Positions 43,316-51,590 are shown, counted from the first letter of the stretch. The stretch is 64,000 nucleotides of DNA from VRUE01 sp963718775 (GCA_963718775.1 OY970377.1:1364001-1428000), one strand, 5' to 3'. The notes: generated by a model not told the origin, from the letters alone. A program made the numbers and translations.

Positions 43316-45048
43316 CAGGTCTTCTTGGCGCCAGTGACTGCATTCCAGGCGCCGCCTACTGAGAAGTCGGCGGCTACGCGGAAGACGCCGGGGTGGGCTG
43401 CGCGGGCGACGGTCCAGTCGCCATGACGGATGATGCAGCCGGCGCCGCGGGAGATCGACCAGTAGGGAGTGAAGTTGACGCGGACGAGGAAGTCGCCGGG
43501 GTGGTCGACCTCGAGGCCGAAGCCCTGGCGACCGACCCAGAGAACCTCGGCGGCGGCGGCGGCGACTGGCTCGACGAGGGGCTCGGGGTCGCGCACCGCA
43601 TAGATGCTCCACTGCGGTGAGCTCCAGCGCAGGTCGAGATAGGACGGGCTGCTGAGGATCAGCCGCCGCTCGGCGACCGAGGAGTAGTCGAGCGGGGCGT
43701 CGGGGAGCGCCACGTAGGAGATCGCGTTGTGGCGTAGCCAGCGCCCGTACGCGGCGCTGGTCAGCGGCTGCTCGTCGTCGTAGAAGATGTCGTCACGGGT
43801 GGTGTCGAGCTGGCGCAGCCAACCCCGTGCCAGCTCGAACTGCGAGGCCAGGTAGGCCGACTCCCAGTGGTTGGCGGTCGGCGGCACCTCAACCCGCACG
43901 CCGTCGCCGCCGTGCTCCTGCAGCCACTGTGCCGGCGCCTGGAAATACTCGCGTGAGGTCGACGGGTCGCCGACGCTGCGGGCGATCTGGCTGACGCTGG
44001 CGGTCACCTGCCAGTAGAGGCCGCCGGCCATGAACAGGGCCAGGAACCAGGGTGCGACCCGCGGGCGCCGGGCGAGCACCACCGCGGCCAGCACCGGGCC
44101 GCCGAAGAGGGCGCCGAGCCGCACCGCATTGCCGCCCATCGGGTTGGGCACGAGCCAGATGACGATCGAGGCGAGCAAGTAGGCAGCGATCGCCCAGCGC
44201 AGCTGGCGCTCCCCGTCGCGCAGGCCGCGTGTCACGTAAAGCGCTGAGCCGCACCAGAGTGGGATCCCAATGAACGAGGAGAAAGCGAACGGGAACTGGC
44301 CGTCGCTTGGGAAGAGCGCGTTGGGGATCAGTGTCAGGGCGAGGGCGATCGCTGCGATCCAGAGCGCTAGATGGCGAGACCCGTTGAGGGCTGAGATCGC
44401 TCGACCGCAGGGCCTGTCACGACCTCGGGGGGGCCTGCGGGCGGGGGCTGCGCCTCCGTTCTCGGCCCCCCCGAGTCCGCGCCACCCGCGGACGAGGCCG
44501 GTCCAATCGACGGTGGAGCTCCAGGCGGCGATCAAAACCCCGGCCAGAAACACTGCTGCCACCGGGCTGGAGAGGGCGCAGGCCGCTGAGGCCAAGAGAG
44601 CTTGTGCCGAGCGGCGGGTTTGTAGGGCCCGCATTGCCGCCAAGCCGAATGCCACTCCGAGGGCGAAGGTGAGCTGGCCGTCGGCGAGCAGGGTGACGAC
44701 ACCGGCGGCGAACCAGAGGGTCGCCCAGCGGGCCGGCTCGCCCCAGCGGTCGCGGACGAGGCGGTCGAAGAAGTAAGAGGAGGCGACGACCGAGACTGTG
44801 CCGACCAGCTGCGGGCCGAGCAGCGAGGCAAGCGGCGGGAAGAGGACGCTGTAGGTGAGCGTGTAGTGGCCGCCGTACCAGCTGCCGTTCCAGATCGCCA
44901 GACCGGTGTGCTGGAACAACTCGGTGCGAAAGACCTGGGCGGCGAGGTCGCCGACCTGCGGGTTCCAGGCCAGCATCAGGGCGGCGAGCAGAGAGCTGAG
45001 CGCGACGGCCGGAAGCCAGTCTGGTCGGAGAGCCTTGGACTGGACCAT
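43312..45048 (-). CDS. Integral membrane protein, GT-C-like
   Basis: The 578-residue product has about ten hydrophobic segments in its first two thirds, such as WLPAVALSSLLAALMLAW and LFMAGGLYWQVTASVSQIA, then a soluble C-terminal domain (YFQAPAQWLQEHGGDGVRVE). The layout resembles lipid-linked sugar transferases or related envelope proteins, but no DxD-type motif is certain. About 29 residues between membrane segments (near GLGGAENGGAAPARRPPRGR) are encoded by an inserted 87-bp palindrome. Confidence 0.72.
   Translation of the reverse strand: MVQSKALRPDWLPAVALSSLLAALMLAWNPQVGDLAAQVFRTELFQHTGLAIWNGSWYGGHYTLTYSVLFPPLASLLGPQLVGTVSVVASSYFFDRLVRDRWGEPARWATLWFAAGVVTLLADGQLTFALGVAFGLAAMRALQTRRSAQALLASAACALSSPVAAVFLAGVLIAAWSSTVDWTGLVRGWRGLGGAENGGAAPARRPPRGRDRPCGRAISALNGSRHLALWIAAIALALTLIPNALFPSDGQFPFAFSSFIGIPLWCGSALYVTRGLRDGERQLRWAIAAYLLASIVIWLVPNPMGGNAVRLGALFGGPVLAAVVLARRPRVAPWFLALFMAGGLYWQVTASVSQIARSVGDPSTSREYFQAPAQWLQEHGGDGVRVEVPPTANHWESAYLASQFELARGWLRQLDTTRDDIFYDDEQPLTSAAYGRWLRHNAISYVALPDAPLDYSSVAERRLILSSPSYLDLRWSSPQWSIYAVRDPEPLVEPVAAAAAEVLWVGRQGFGLEVDHPGDFLVRVNFTPYWSISRGAGCIIRHGDWTVARAAHPGVFRVAADFSVGGAWNAVTGAKKTC
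44405..44491. repeat. 87-bp palindromic element in the membrane gene
   Basis: Apart from two bases this is the reverse complement of 40876-40962. In the coding direction of its host gene it is read one frame away from the pdhC copy, and it stays open. Confidence 0.85.
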
Positions 45049-45094
45049 GGGTTCGGCGCCAAGGATAGAGCGGCGCCATGCAACGATTTCGGGA

Positions 45095-45859
45095 ATGAGC
45101 GACGAACTCCTGGTTGTCCGCTGCGGCCTGGTCCCCTATGACGAGGCCTGTGTCGCCCAGCGCTGGCTGCGCGACGCCCGCCAGGAAGGCGCGATTCCCG
45201 ACGTGCTCCTGCTGCTCGAGCACCCCCCCGTCTACAGCCGCGGACGCCGCTCAACGCCTGAGGAGCTGCCGATGGCGACCGAGTGGTACGCGATGCAGGG
45301 GATCGAGGTGCGCGACACCGACCGCGGCGGCCGCGTCACCTACCACGGATCCGGACAGCTGGTCGCCTACCCGATCGTCGCCCTGCAGCCCTACGGCGAC
45401 GACGTCCACGAGTACGTGCGGCGGCTCGAGCAGGTGGCGATCGGCGCCCTCGCCGAGCACGGCGTCGAGGCCGGCACGATCGAGGGCCTAACCGGCGTCT
45501 GGACCCCCCCAACTGCCGGCCGACGGGACGAAAACCGGAACATGGCTCCGGATATCGGCCCATCGACGGGGGAGGCGCGGAAGATTGGGTCGATTGGGGT
45601 ACATGTGAGTCGGGGGGTGACGACGCATGGGCTGGCGGTCAACGTCAGCAACGATTTGCAGCCGTTCGAGTGGATCGTGCCTTGCGGGATCGACGGTTGT
45701 CAGGTCACCTCGCTGAGCCGCGAGCTGGGCGCGGAGCAGAACCTCGACGCCTTCGCCGCCACGGTCGCCGAGCGCTACGCGGCGGTCTTCGAGCGCACGC
45801 CGGCGACGGCCGATCCAGCCGACCTGGGTCTCGACAACGCTAGGCTCGGCGTCGCATGA
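45095..45859 (+). CDS. lipB: Octanoyl-ACP:protein octanoyltransferase
   Basis: LipB moves octanoyl from ACP to apo-lipoyl domains, such as E2 encoded nearby. Signatures are LLLEHPPVYSRGRR, RGGRVTYHGSGQLVAYPI, ARKIGSIGVHVSRGVTTHG with the catalytic Lys, and PCGIDGCQVTSL with the catalytic Cys. A ~22-residue insertion (PPTAGRRDENRNMAPDI) lies between TGVW and ARKIG, where most LipB proteins have none. ATG 45095 with GGGAA upstream. It overlaps lipA by 4 bases. Confidence 0.94.
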   Translation: MSDELLVVRCGLVPYDEACVAQRWLRDARQEGAIPDVLLLLEHPPVYSRGRRSTPEELPMATEWYAMQGIEVRDTDRGGRVTYHGSGQLVAYPIVALQPYGDDVHEYVRRLEQVAIGALAEHGVEAGTIEGLTGVWTPPTAGRRDENRNMAPDIGPSTGEARKIGSIGVHVSRGVTTHGLAVNVSNDLQPFEWIVPCGIDGCQVTSLSRELGAEQNLDAFAATVAERYAAVFERTPATADPADLGLDNARLGVA

Positions 45860-46848
45860 GCGAGACGACCACCGAGACCGCCAACGGCTCCGATCCAGCG
45901 GCCGAGCGCGTCCACGTCACCCGTTCGCGCGCCAAGCCGGGCGGCACCGCGGCGGAGACCGGCGACACCGTCCCCTTCCGCCGCGCCCGCAAGCCCCCCT
46001 GGCTGAAGGTGCCGGCGCCGGGCGGGCCGACCTACCGCCGGCTCAAGTCGATGATCGGCAGCGACAACCTGCACACCGTCTGCGAGGAGGCCAACTGCCC
46101 CAACGTCGGCGAGTGCTGGGAGCGCGGCACGGCGACCTTCATGATCCTCGGCGACGTCTGCACCCGCCGCTGCGGCTTCTGCAACGTGAAGACGGGCGTG
46201 CCGACCTGGAACGACCCACTGGAGCCGTTGCGCGTCGCCAACCAGGTGAAGAAGATGGGCCTGCGCCACGCCGTCGTCACCTCGGTCGACCGCGACGACC
46301 TTCCCGACTACGGGGCGAGCGCCTTCGTCGGCGTGATCCGCTCGATCCGCATGCAGGCGCCGGGCTGCAAGGTCGAGATCCTCACCCCCGACTTCCGCGG
46401 CCAGGAGATGCCGCTGGCCAAGGTGATCCACGAGCGCCCCGACGTCTTCAACCACAACGTCGAGACCGTGCCGCGGCTCTACCCGGTGGCACGGCGCGGC
46501 TCCAAATTCCTGCGCTCGGCCCGGGTGCTGAGGATGGCCAAGGAGATGGGCGGCGCCGACGTCGTCACCAAGTCGGGCCTGATGGTCGGCCTCGGCGAGA
46601 CCTTCGAGGAGATGGTCGAGACCTTCGGCATCCTGCGCGAGCATCGCGTCCAGGTGCTGACCGTGGGCCAGTACCTGCGCCCGACCGAGAACCACCTGCC
46701 GGTGGTGCGCTACTGGCACCCGGAGGAGTTCGCGGCGCTGGAAAAAGCGGCCTACGAGCTCGGCTTCGAGTCGGTCGCGTCAGGGCCCCTGGTGCGCAGC
46801 AGCTACCACGCGGACCAGAACTTGCCCGAGCGCGCCCTCGCGGGCTAG
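45856..46848 (+). CDS. lipA: Lipoyl synthase
   Basis: LipA is a radical SAM enzyme that inserts two sulfurs into octanoyl-E2. The auxiliary cluster ligands are in CEEANCPNVGEC and the SAM cluster ligands in CTRRCGFC. TSVDRDDLPDYGA and VMVGLGE-like KSGLMVGLGETFEEM are typical, and RSSYHAD contains the C-terminal serine ligand. The N-terminus is extended by about 35 polar residues. ATG overlaps lipB. It converges with the PqqD-like gene by 4 bases. Confidence 0.96.
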   Translation: MSETTTETANGSDPAAERVHVTRSRAKPGGTAAETGDTVPFRRARKPPWLKVPAPGGPTYRRLKSMIGSDNLHTVCEEANCPNVGECWERGTATFMILGDVCTRRCGFCNVKTGVPTWNDPLEPLRVANQVKKMGLRHAVVTSVDRDDLPDYGASAFVGVIRSIRMQAPGCKVEILTPDFRGQEMPLAKVIHERPDVFNHNVETVPRLYPVARRGSKFLRSARVLRMAKEMGGADVVTKSGLMVGLGETFEEMVETFGILREHRVQVLTVGQYLRPTENHLPVVRYWHPEEFAALEKAAYELGFESVASGPLVRSSYHADQNLPERALAG

Positions 46849-47132
46849 CTCGCCGCGAGCAACTGGCGCCGCGTCATCTCGCGAGCGAAGGCGACGACGT
46901 CGTCGAGCGCGCGGGTCTGATCGATCGAGAAACGTTCGGCCAGGCCCTTGGCGAGGTCGTCCACCCGCCGGGGCTGCTCGAGCTGGTCCCAGATCCAGGC
47001 GCCCGTCGCGTTGAGCCGGACGGCGGTCTCGGCCTCGACATCGAGCAGGACCGTCTCCTCGGGAAGCTCGCCGTGCACGGCACGGTCGGTGCGCCGCAGG
47101 GTCGTCGCTGCTTCTATCTGCCTCGCGTCCAC
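46845..47132 (-). CDS. PqqD-like peptide chaperone (RRE)
   Basis: PqqD-type RiPP recognition elements bind the leader of precursor peptides and present it to modifying enzymes. The pattern TVLLDVEAETAVRLNATGAW then IWDQLEQPRRVDDLAKGLAE fits the family, about 95 residues. GTG 47132 gives a good length. It is divergent from the kinase-like gene with 21 bp between. Alone it would be unremarkable; next to two small peptides and a radical SAM gene it marks a RiPP locus. Confidence 0.78.
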   Translation of the reverse strand: MDARQIEAATTLRRTDRAVHGELPEETVLLDVEAETAVRLNATGAWIWDQLEQPRRVDDLAKGLAERFSIDQTRALDDVVAFAREMTRRQLLAAS

Positions 47133-47153
47133 CGTTGCATAGCCTATGACCGG

Positions 47154-48023
47154 ATGGGCAGCCTCTATGGATTCGAGGTCGAGAGCGAGCTGCCGTTGCG
47201 CCGCCTCAACGCCGCGGGCGGGACGCGGGGCCAGCTGACGATCGAGGTCGCGGAGCATCGCTCCCCGGACGTTGCTCCGGTGAGCACGCTGGTCGACGAG
47301 AAGGGGGCCTGCTGGTACGCCTCCTACGAGCTGGAGAACGGCAACTGCCTGCTTGAGCTGCCGCCGACCGGGAGCTTCCTGCTGGAACCCGCGACGGGAG
47401 GCGTCGGCGTCGATCGTGACGACGCGGACGACGACCTGCTCGAGCACCGGGTCGCCTCCTCGGCGATCTGCACGCTGCTGGCGATGCGCGGCGATCTCGT
47501 CCTGCACGCCGCCGCGGTCGAGGTCGGCAGGAAGGCGGTCGCCTTCTGCGGCCCGACCCAGCGGGGCAAGTCGACCCTGGCACGAACGCTGGGCGAGGAC
47601 GGGCGCCGGCTGCTGGGCGAGGACGGGATCGCGATCGAGGTCGAGGAGAACCGCGCGACCGCCTATCCGGGCGCCCGTGGCGTGCGGACACGCGGCAGCG
47701 ATGGCGATGGGCGGCAGCGCGTCGAGCTGCTGGCCGACCCGGGGCCGGGAGAGCCACCTCCCTGCCCAGTCGCGGCGATCATCCTGCTCGGCGAGCGCGG
47801 CGACGCGCTCGAGGTCGAGCCGCTGGAGCCGGCTCGCGCTCTCGCTCTGCTCACTCCCAACCTCATCCACTGCGGAACCCGTGCGGCTATCGCGGCCGCC
47901 TTCGCGAACCTCGCCGCCCTGCTGCGGGTCGTGCCGGCCTTCAAGGCCAGCCTGCCCGACGATCTCGCCGCGCTTCCAGCATCCGCGGAAGAGATGCTCG
48001 ACAGGGTCGCCGAGCGAGGTTAG
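47154..48023 (+). CDS. HPr-kinase-like protein of a RiPP locus
   Basis: The 289-residue protein has a P-loop CGPTQRGKSTLARTL near residue 138, preceded by LVLHAAAVEV. This is the arrangement of HprK-related kinases found in lasso-peptide and other RiPP loci, where some phosphorylate the peptide. LLGEDGIAIEVEE supplies acidic residues. ATG 47154. Its stop is 35 bp before the first precursor-like peptide. Substrate is inferred from context only. Confidence 0.78.
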   Translation: MGSLYGFEVESELPLRRLNAAGGTRGQLTIEVAEHRSPDVAPVSTLVDEKGACWYASYELENGNCLLELPPTGSFLLEPATGGVGVDRDDADDDLLEHRVASSAICTLLAMRGDLVLHAAAVEVGRKAVAFCGPTQRGKSTLARTLGEDGRRLLGEDGIAIEVEENRATAYPGARGVRTRGSDGDGRQRVELLADPGPGEPPPCPVAAIILLGERGDALEVEPLEPARALALLTPNLIHCGTRAAIAAAFANLAALLRVVPAFKASLPDDLAALPASAEEMLDRVAERG

Positions 48024-48058
48024 ACTCGGCCACTTGGGCCGCCGACGACAGGAGCGAG

Positions 48059-48163
48059 ATGCCGAGCGACAGCGTCAACCCCTACGAGTCCCCCAGTGTC
48101 GAAGAGGTCGACACCTGTGGAGACCCGGTGAAGACTTCCCCGATCGTAAGCGTCGATAACTAG
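48059..48163 (+). CDS. RiPP precursor-like peptide 1
   Basis: A 34-residue peptide starts at ATG 48059 after GACAGGAGCGAG. It contains NPYESPSVEEVD and ends TCGDPVKTSPIVSVDN. The motif YExPSVEE is shared with peptide 2 and recalls the YxxP leader motif recognised by PqqD-type RREs. The C-terminal part (one Cys; Thr, Ser, Lys) would be the core. It lies between the kinase-like gene and peptide 2. Confidence 0.75.
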   Translation: MPSDSVNPYESPSVEEVDTCGDPVKTSPIVSVDN

Positions 48164-48182
48164 TCGAGCCAGGAGGAGACCA

Positions 48183-48290
48183 GTGAGCGATATGAGCCCC
48201 GAGCCCTACGAAGCGCCCAGCGTCGAGGAGATCGACGCCGACGGCTACCCGATCAGCACAGCTGCTGGCATCACACAGCCGCCGGCCTGA
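48183..48290 (+). CDS. RiPP precursor-like peptide 2
   Basis: A 35-residue peptide starts at GTG 48183 after AGGAGGAG. Its leader EPYEAPSVEEIDADG aligns with peptide 1; the C-terminal part is YPISTAAGITQPPA. The core differs strongly from peptide 1 while the leader is conserved, as expected for paralogous precursors of one enzyme. STAAG resembles the leader-core junction of lasso precursors, but lasso cyclase genes are absent. Confidence 0.78.
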   Translation: MSDMSPEPYEAPSVEEIDADGYPISTAAGITQPPA

Positions 48291-48302
48291 AGCGGACAGC
48301 AT

Positions 48303-48336
48303 CACCGGGCGGCCCTACCGACGCGGCCGCCCGGTG
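48303..48336 (+). terminator. Hairpin between precursors and the radical SAM gene
   Basis: CACCGGGCGGCC (48303-48314) pairs exactly with GGCCGCCCGGTG (48325-48336), loop 10 bases. There is no T-run. The stem ends 7 bases before the radical SAM start codon. It may stabilise the precursor mRNA and reduce read-through or translation of the enzyme. Confidence 0.65.
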
Positions 48337-48343
48337 AGCTGAG

Positions 48344-49882
48344 ATGCGCAGGCGCGAGGACAGCTTCACCCTGGGCAGGCTGCTCTGGCGGCTTGGCCGG
48401 CGCCCGCCTCGCAGCCTCCTCGCTGCGCCCGAGCGGCCGATCGGGGCGAAGCTCGAGATCACCTACGCCTGCAACCTGCGCTGTGGGTTCTGTTACACCG
48501 ACTCGCCGCGCCACACGCTGCAGCGCACGCCGGAGATGAGCGACGAGGAGTGGCGCGAGGTGGTGCGCCGGTCGCTCGACCTCGGCATCGTCGAGGCGGT
48601 CATCACCGGCGGCGAGCCGCTGCTGCGCCGCGACCTTACCCTTGAGCTGATCGAGACGCTGGCCGCCGCGGGGGTCGGCGTCACGCTCAACACCAACGGC
48701 TGGTTCGTCGACGAGGCGGTGGCGGAGCGGCTGGGAGCGCTTGCCGGGGTAACCGCGCACGTCTCGCTCGATGGGGCGCGAGCCGGCCTGCACGACGGCT
48801 CACGCGGGGTACCGGGGAGCTGGCGGCACGCGATCGAGGGCATCGACCGCCTGCTCGCCGCCGGCGTCGGGGTCTGCGTCGTGCACGTGGTGACGCCCGG
48901 CAACGCCGCCGGCGTGGAGGACTTCTTCGAGCAGATGTGGGCGCTCGGCGTGCCCTGGGTGCGCGCCACGCCGGTCGTGATGACCGGCGCGGCAGCGCGC
49001 GGCGGCGAGTGGGGCATCTCCCACAAGGCGCTGGACGAAGCCGCTGAGAGCTTCCGCCGCAGGCACGGCAAGGCGATGAAGGTCCAGGTCCAACCAGGCA
49101 CTGGCGGTGGGGTCACCCTGCAGGGCCGGGCGGCGCCCGGCAGCTTCCTGGTTCGGCCCAACGGCGACGTGCGGCCGGACTCGCTGCGGCCCTTCACCTT
49201 CGGCAACGCCGTGGCGGACGGGGTCGAGGCCTGCTGGGCGGCGATTCGCGAGGGCTGGGACGACGAGCGGATCAATCGCTGGGCCGACGCGCTGAAGAAG
49301 CCGGGGGATCTGCCGAAGTCCGAGCTCGTCGCGTACCTCGATGATGAGGTCTCGGTGGTGGATGGTCCGTCGGCCCCGACTCGGCGGAACAAAAGGGGAG
49401 GTTCCGGCGAGTCGGGGCCGACGGACCTCACAGGGACGGACAACAGTCAGGGTGGAGGCGGGCGCGATGCGCCGGTGCCTGAGGCGACGCCGACGAAGCC
49501 GGTTGACCCAGCTCAGGAGCTTGTGGAGGCTGAAGCCAAGGTGAGGGATTTGGCGGGGGCGCGGCGATATCGGCATGCGCCGTTGCGCTGGACGGGGAGC
49601 CCCGATCAGAGGTTCGTTCGGCTCGTTGGCGATGGCAGCTACCTGCGCCTCAACGAGTCCGGCGGTGTGGTGATGGACGCGCTTGACGGGGGGACCCTGG
49701 CCGATGCGGCGAGCGCACTGCGGGCGCGCTACGACATCGACGAGGAGCGCGCCCGTGAGGACGCGGTCACGGCGACGCGGGAGCTGCTCAGCCGCCGCGT
49801 CGTCCTCGTCGCCGGGGCCACCACCCCCTTCCCGGTCGAGTCCGGGACGACGGACCTGCCCGGCCTCGAGCCGAACGGCTAG
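48344..49882 (+). CDS. Radical SAM peptide-modifying enzyme with PqqD domain
   Basis: The radical SAM cluster is CNLRCGFC near residue 45 in EITYACNLRCGFCYTD, followed by VITGGEPLLRRD and HVSLDGARAGLHD. After the TIM barrel, residues ~250-330 hold FLVRPNGDVRPDSLRPFTFG, which resembles a SPASM/twitch region but lacks its cysteines. A low-complexity linker contains a palindromic insertion (49364-49427). The last ~100 residues are a fused PqqD domain (YLRLNESGGVVMDALDGG). It probably modifies the two peptides encoded just upstream. Confidence 0.85.
   Translation: MRRREDSFTLGRLLWRLGRRPPRSLLAAPERPIGAKLEITYACNLRCGFCYTDSPRHTLQRTPEMSDEEWREVVRRSLDLGIVEAVITGGEPLLRRDLTLELIETLAAAGVGVTLNTNGWFVDEAVAERLGALAGVTAHVSLDGARAGLHDGSRGVPGSWRHAIEGIDRLLAAGVGVCVVHVVTPGNAAGVEDFFEQMWALGVPWVRATPVVMTGAAARGGEWGISHKALDEAAESFRRRHGKAMKVQVQPGTGGGVTLQGRAAPGSFLVRPNGDVRPDSLRPFTFGNAVADGVEACWAAIREGWDDERINRWADALKKPGDLPKSELVAYLDDEVSVVDGPSAPTRRNKRGGSGESGPTDLTGTDNSQGGGGRDAPVPEATPTKPVDPAQELVEAEAKVRDLAGARRYRHAPLRWTGSPDQRFVRLVGDGSYLRLNESGGVVMDALDGGTLADAASALRARYDIDEERAREDAVTATRELLSRRVVLVAGATTPFPVESGTTDLPGLEPNG
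49364..49427. repeat. Near-perfect palindrome in the radical SAM gene
   Basis: A 20-bp perfect outer stem (49364-49383 with 49408-49427) continues inward for 6 of 7 more pairs around the loop AAAAGGGGAG. It encodes part of a linker (GPSAPTRRNKRGGSGES), with the frame kept. Confidence 0.85.
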
Positions 49883-50721
49883 ACGAAGCGCTTGACGAAG
49901 GCGAGGGCCGTCTCGGCGACCTCGCGCCAGCCGCTGTCGATCGTCAGCGAGTGGCCGCGGTTGGGGACTTTGACGATCTCGGTGACGGCCTCGTTGCGCT
50001 GCTGCTTCTTGAACGACGCGTTGGCGATCGCCCAGGGCACCGTGTTGTCCTTCTCCCCGTCGACGATCAGCAGCGGACCCCGTTCGGGGTTCTTGGTGTC
50101 CGCCTTGGCCTCGGTCCAGGGGTTGAGGTTGGCGTTCGCCATCTGCATCAGCGCCACGCCGGGCGCCGCCACGTGGAAGCTCTCGTAGAGCTGCTTCGCC
50201 TCGTCGTCGTCGAGCGCGTTGGCCCAGCCGTACTTGAACTGGTCGAGGGTGAGGGTGATCGCGCGGCCGCGGTTGAACGGGTTGCGCAGCACCGGCCCGG
50301 CCGATTTCAGCGCCGAGATCGGCAGCGGCAGCACACCGCGGAAGGGCCCGGGGTCGATCGCCACGGTCGCCGCGGAGAGACCGCGGCCGGCGATGATCTG
50401 GGCGAGCAGCCCGCCGGTCGAGTGACCCATCACGGCGGGCTTCTCGTTCAGCTTGCCAATCACCTCGACGGTGTGGTCGGCGATCTGCGCCAGCGTCTTC
50501 TTGGCGAAGACGTCGGGGTTGGCCCGGGCCTGCTCGACGGTCTCGGGGTCGTCGGGCCAGACCGGCGTCACCGGCGCGTAGCCGGCCTCCTCGAAGAGGG
50601 CCGCCCAGCGGTCCCAGCTGCTCGGCAGCAGCCAGAGGCCATGGACGAACACGACCGCTGTTCTGCCGCTCGCGTTCGCCTCCTCGACCTGCTGCATCTC
50701 CGCCTGGGTGATCGTGGGCAT
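49879..50721 (-). CDS. Alpha/beta hydrolase
   Basis: This 280-residue alpha/beta-fold hydrolase shows AVVFVHGLWLLPSSWDRW (oxyanion loop) and the nucleophile serine in VMGHSTGGLLAQ. The catalytic Asp is likely in LLIVDGEKDNTVP and the His in NRGHSLTIDSGW. Substrate unknown; esterase or lipase-like. ATG 50721 has AAGGAG. Its stop overlaps the radical SAM stop convergently by 4 bases. Confidence 0.85.
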   Translation of the reverse strand: MPTITQAEMQQVEEANASGRTAVVFVHGLWLLPSSWDRWAALFEEAGYAPVTPVWPDDPETVEQARANPDVFAKKTLAQIADHTVEVIGKLNEKPAVMGHSTGGLLAQIIAGRGLSAATVAIDPGPFRGVLPLPISALKSAGPVLRNPFNRGRAITLTLDQFKYGWANALDDDEAKQLYESFHVAAPGVALMQMANANLNPWTEAKADTKNPERGPLLIVDGEKDNTVPWAIANASFKKQQRNEAVTEIVKVPNRGHSLTIDSGWREVAETALAFVKRFV

Positions 50722-50801
50722 CTGGTGCTCCTTCCGCAGCGCACCCGACGGACCGCCGCGCGACTGCAAGCTGGGGTCTCGGTCAGTATGTCGGTTACAC
50801 A

Positions 50802-51590
50802 GTGAATGTCGAGCTAACCCACATCGGCGGTCCCACGGTCCTGATCGAGGTCGGTGGCTGGCGGCTGCTGACCGATCCGACCTTCGACCCGGCGGGCGGC
50901 GACTACCGCTTCGGCTGGGGCACCGGCTCGCGCAAGCTGGCCGGGCCCGCGATCGACGCCGCGGACATCGGCCCGATCGACGCGGTGCTGCTCAGCCACG
51001 ACCACCACGACGACAACCTCGACGCCGCCGGCCGTGCCCTGCTGCCCGCCGCGGGCTCGGTGCTCACCACCGTCGCCGGCGCCAAGCGCCTCGGCGGCAA
51101 CGCGCGCGGGCTCGCGCCCTGGGCGAGCACCAAGCTCGAGGCGACGGGACGGACGCCGATCGAGGTCACCGCCACCCCTTGCCGTCACGGCCCGCCGCTG
51201 AGCAAGCCGATCGTCGGCGACGTGGTCGGCTTTTCGCTCAACTGGGAGGGCCAGGAGCACGGCGCCCTCTGGATCTCCGGCGACACGGTCCTCTACGACG
51301 GCGTCCGCCAAGTAGCCGAGCGCCTGCAGGTCGGCACCGCGCTGCTGCACCTGGGCGGCGTGCGCTTCCCGATCTCCGGCCCGCTGCACTACACACTGAC
51401 CGCCAGGGGAGCCGTCGAGCTCAGCCAGCTGATCCGACCGCAGACGATCGTGCCGATCCACTACGAGGGCTGGAAGCACTTCCGCGAGGGCCGCGACGCG
51501 ATCGAGCAAGAGCTCGCCGCGGCGCCCGAGGAGATCAAGAAGCGCATCCAGTGGCTGCCGATCGGCGAGGCCACCGGGCTCGACGTCTGA
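50802..51590 (+). CDS. UlaG-like MBL-fold hydrolase
   Basis: The metallo-beta-lactamase fold is shown by LTHIGGPTVLIEVGGWRLLT at the start and the metal motif LLSHDHHDDNLD. Later ligands are in CRHGPPL, WISGDTVLYD and IVPIHYEGWKHF. The layout matches the UlaG/L-ascorbate-6-phosphate lactonase-like group and related phospholipase D-type hydrolases. GTG start. It is unrelated in position to the MBL proteins of element 2. Confidence 0.86.
   Translation: MNVELTHIGGPTVLIEVGGWRLLTDPTFDPAGGDYRFGWGTGSRKLAGPAIDAADIGPIDAVLLSHDHHDDNLDAAGRALLPAAGSVLTTVAGAKRLGGNARGLAPWASTKLEATGRTPIEVTATPCRHGPPLSKPIVGDVVGFSLNWEGQEHGALWISGDTVLYDGVRQVAERLQVGTALLHLGGVRFPISGPLHYTLTARGAVELSQLIRPQTIVPIHYEGWKHFREGRDAIEQELAAAPEEIKKRIQWLPIGEATGLDV

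Noticed and set aside
46845..49882. Calling the RiPP locus a lasso-peptide cluster
   Set aside because: Leader-like YxxP motif, RRE and kinase fit, but there is no asparagine-synthetase-like cyclase, no transglutaminase-like protease and no transporter nearby.
50802..51590. MBL-fold gene as part of the element 2 system
   Set aside because: It is a UlaG-like MBL, lies 4 kb outside the att-bounded island and is next to unrelated hydrolase genes.
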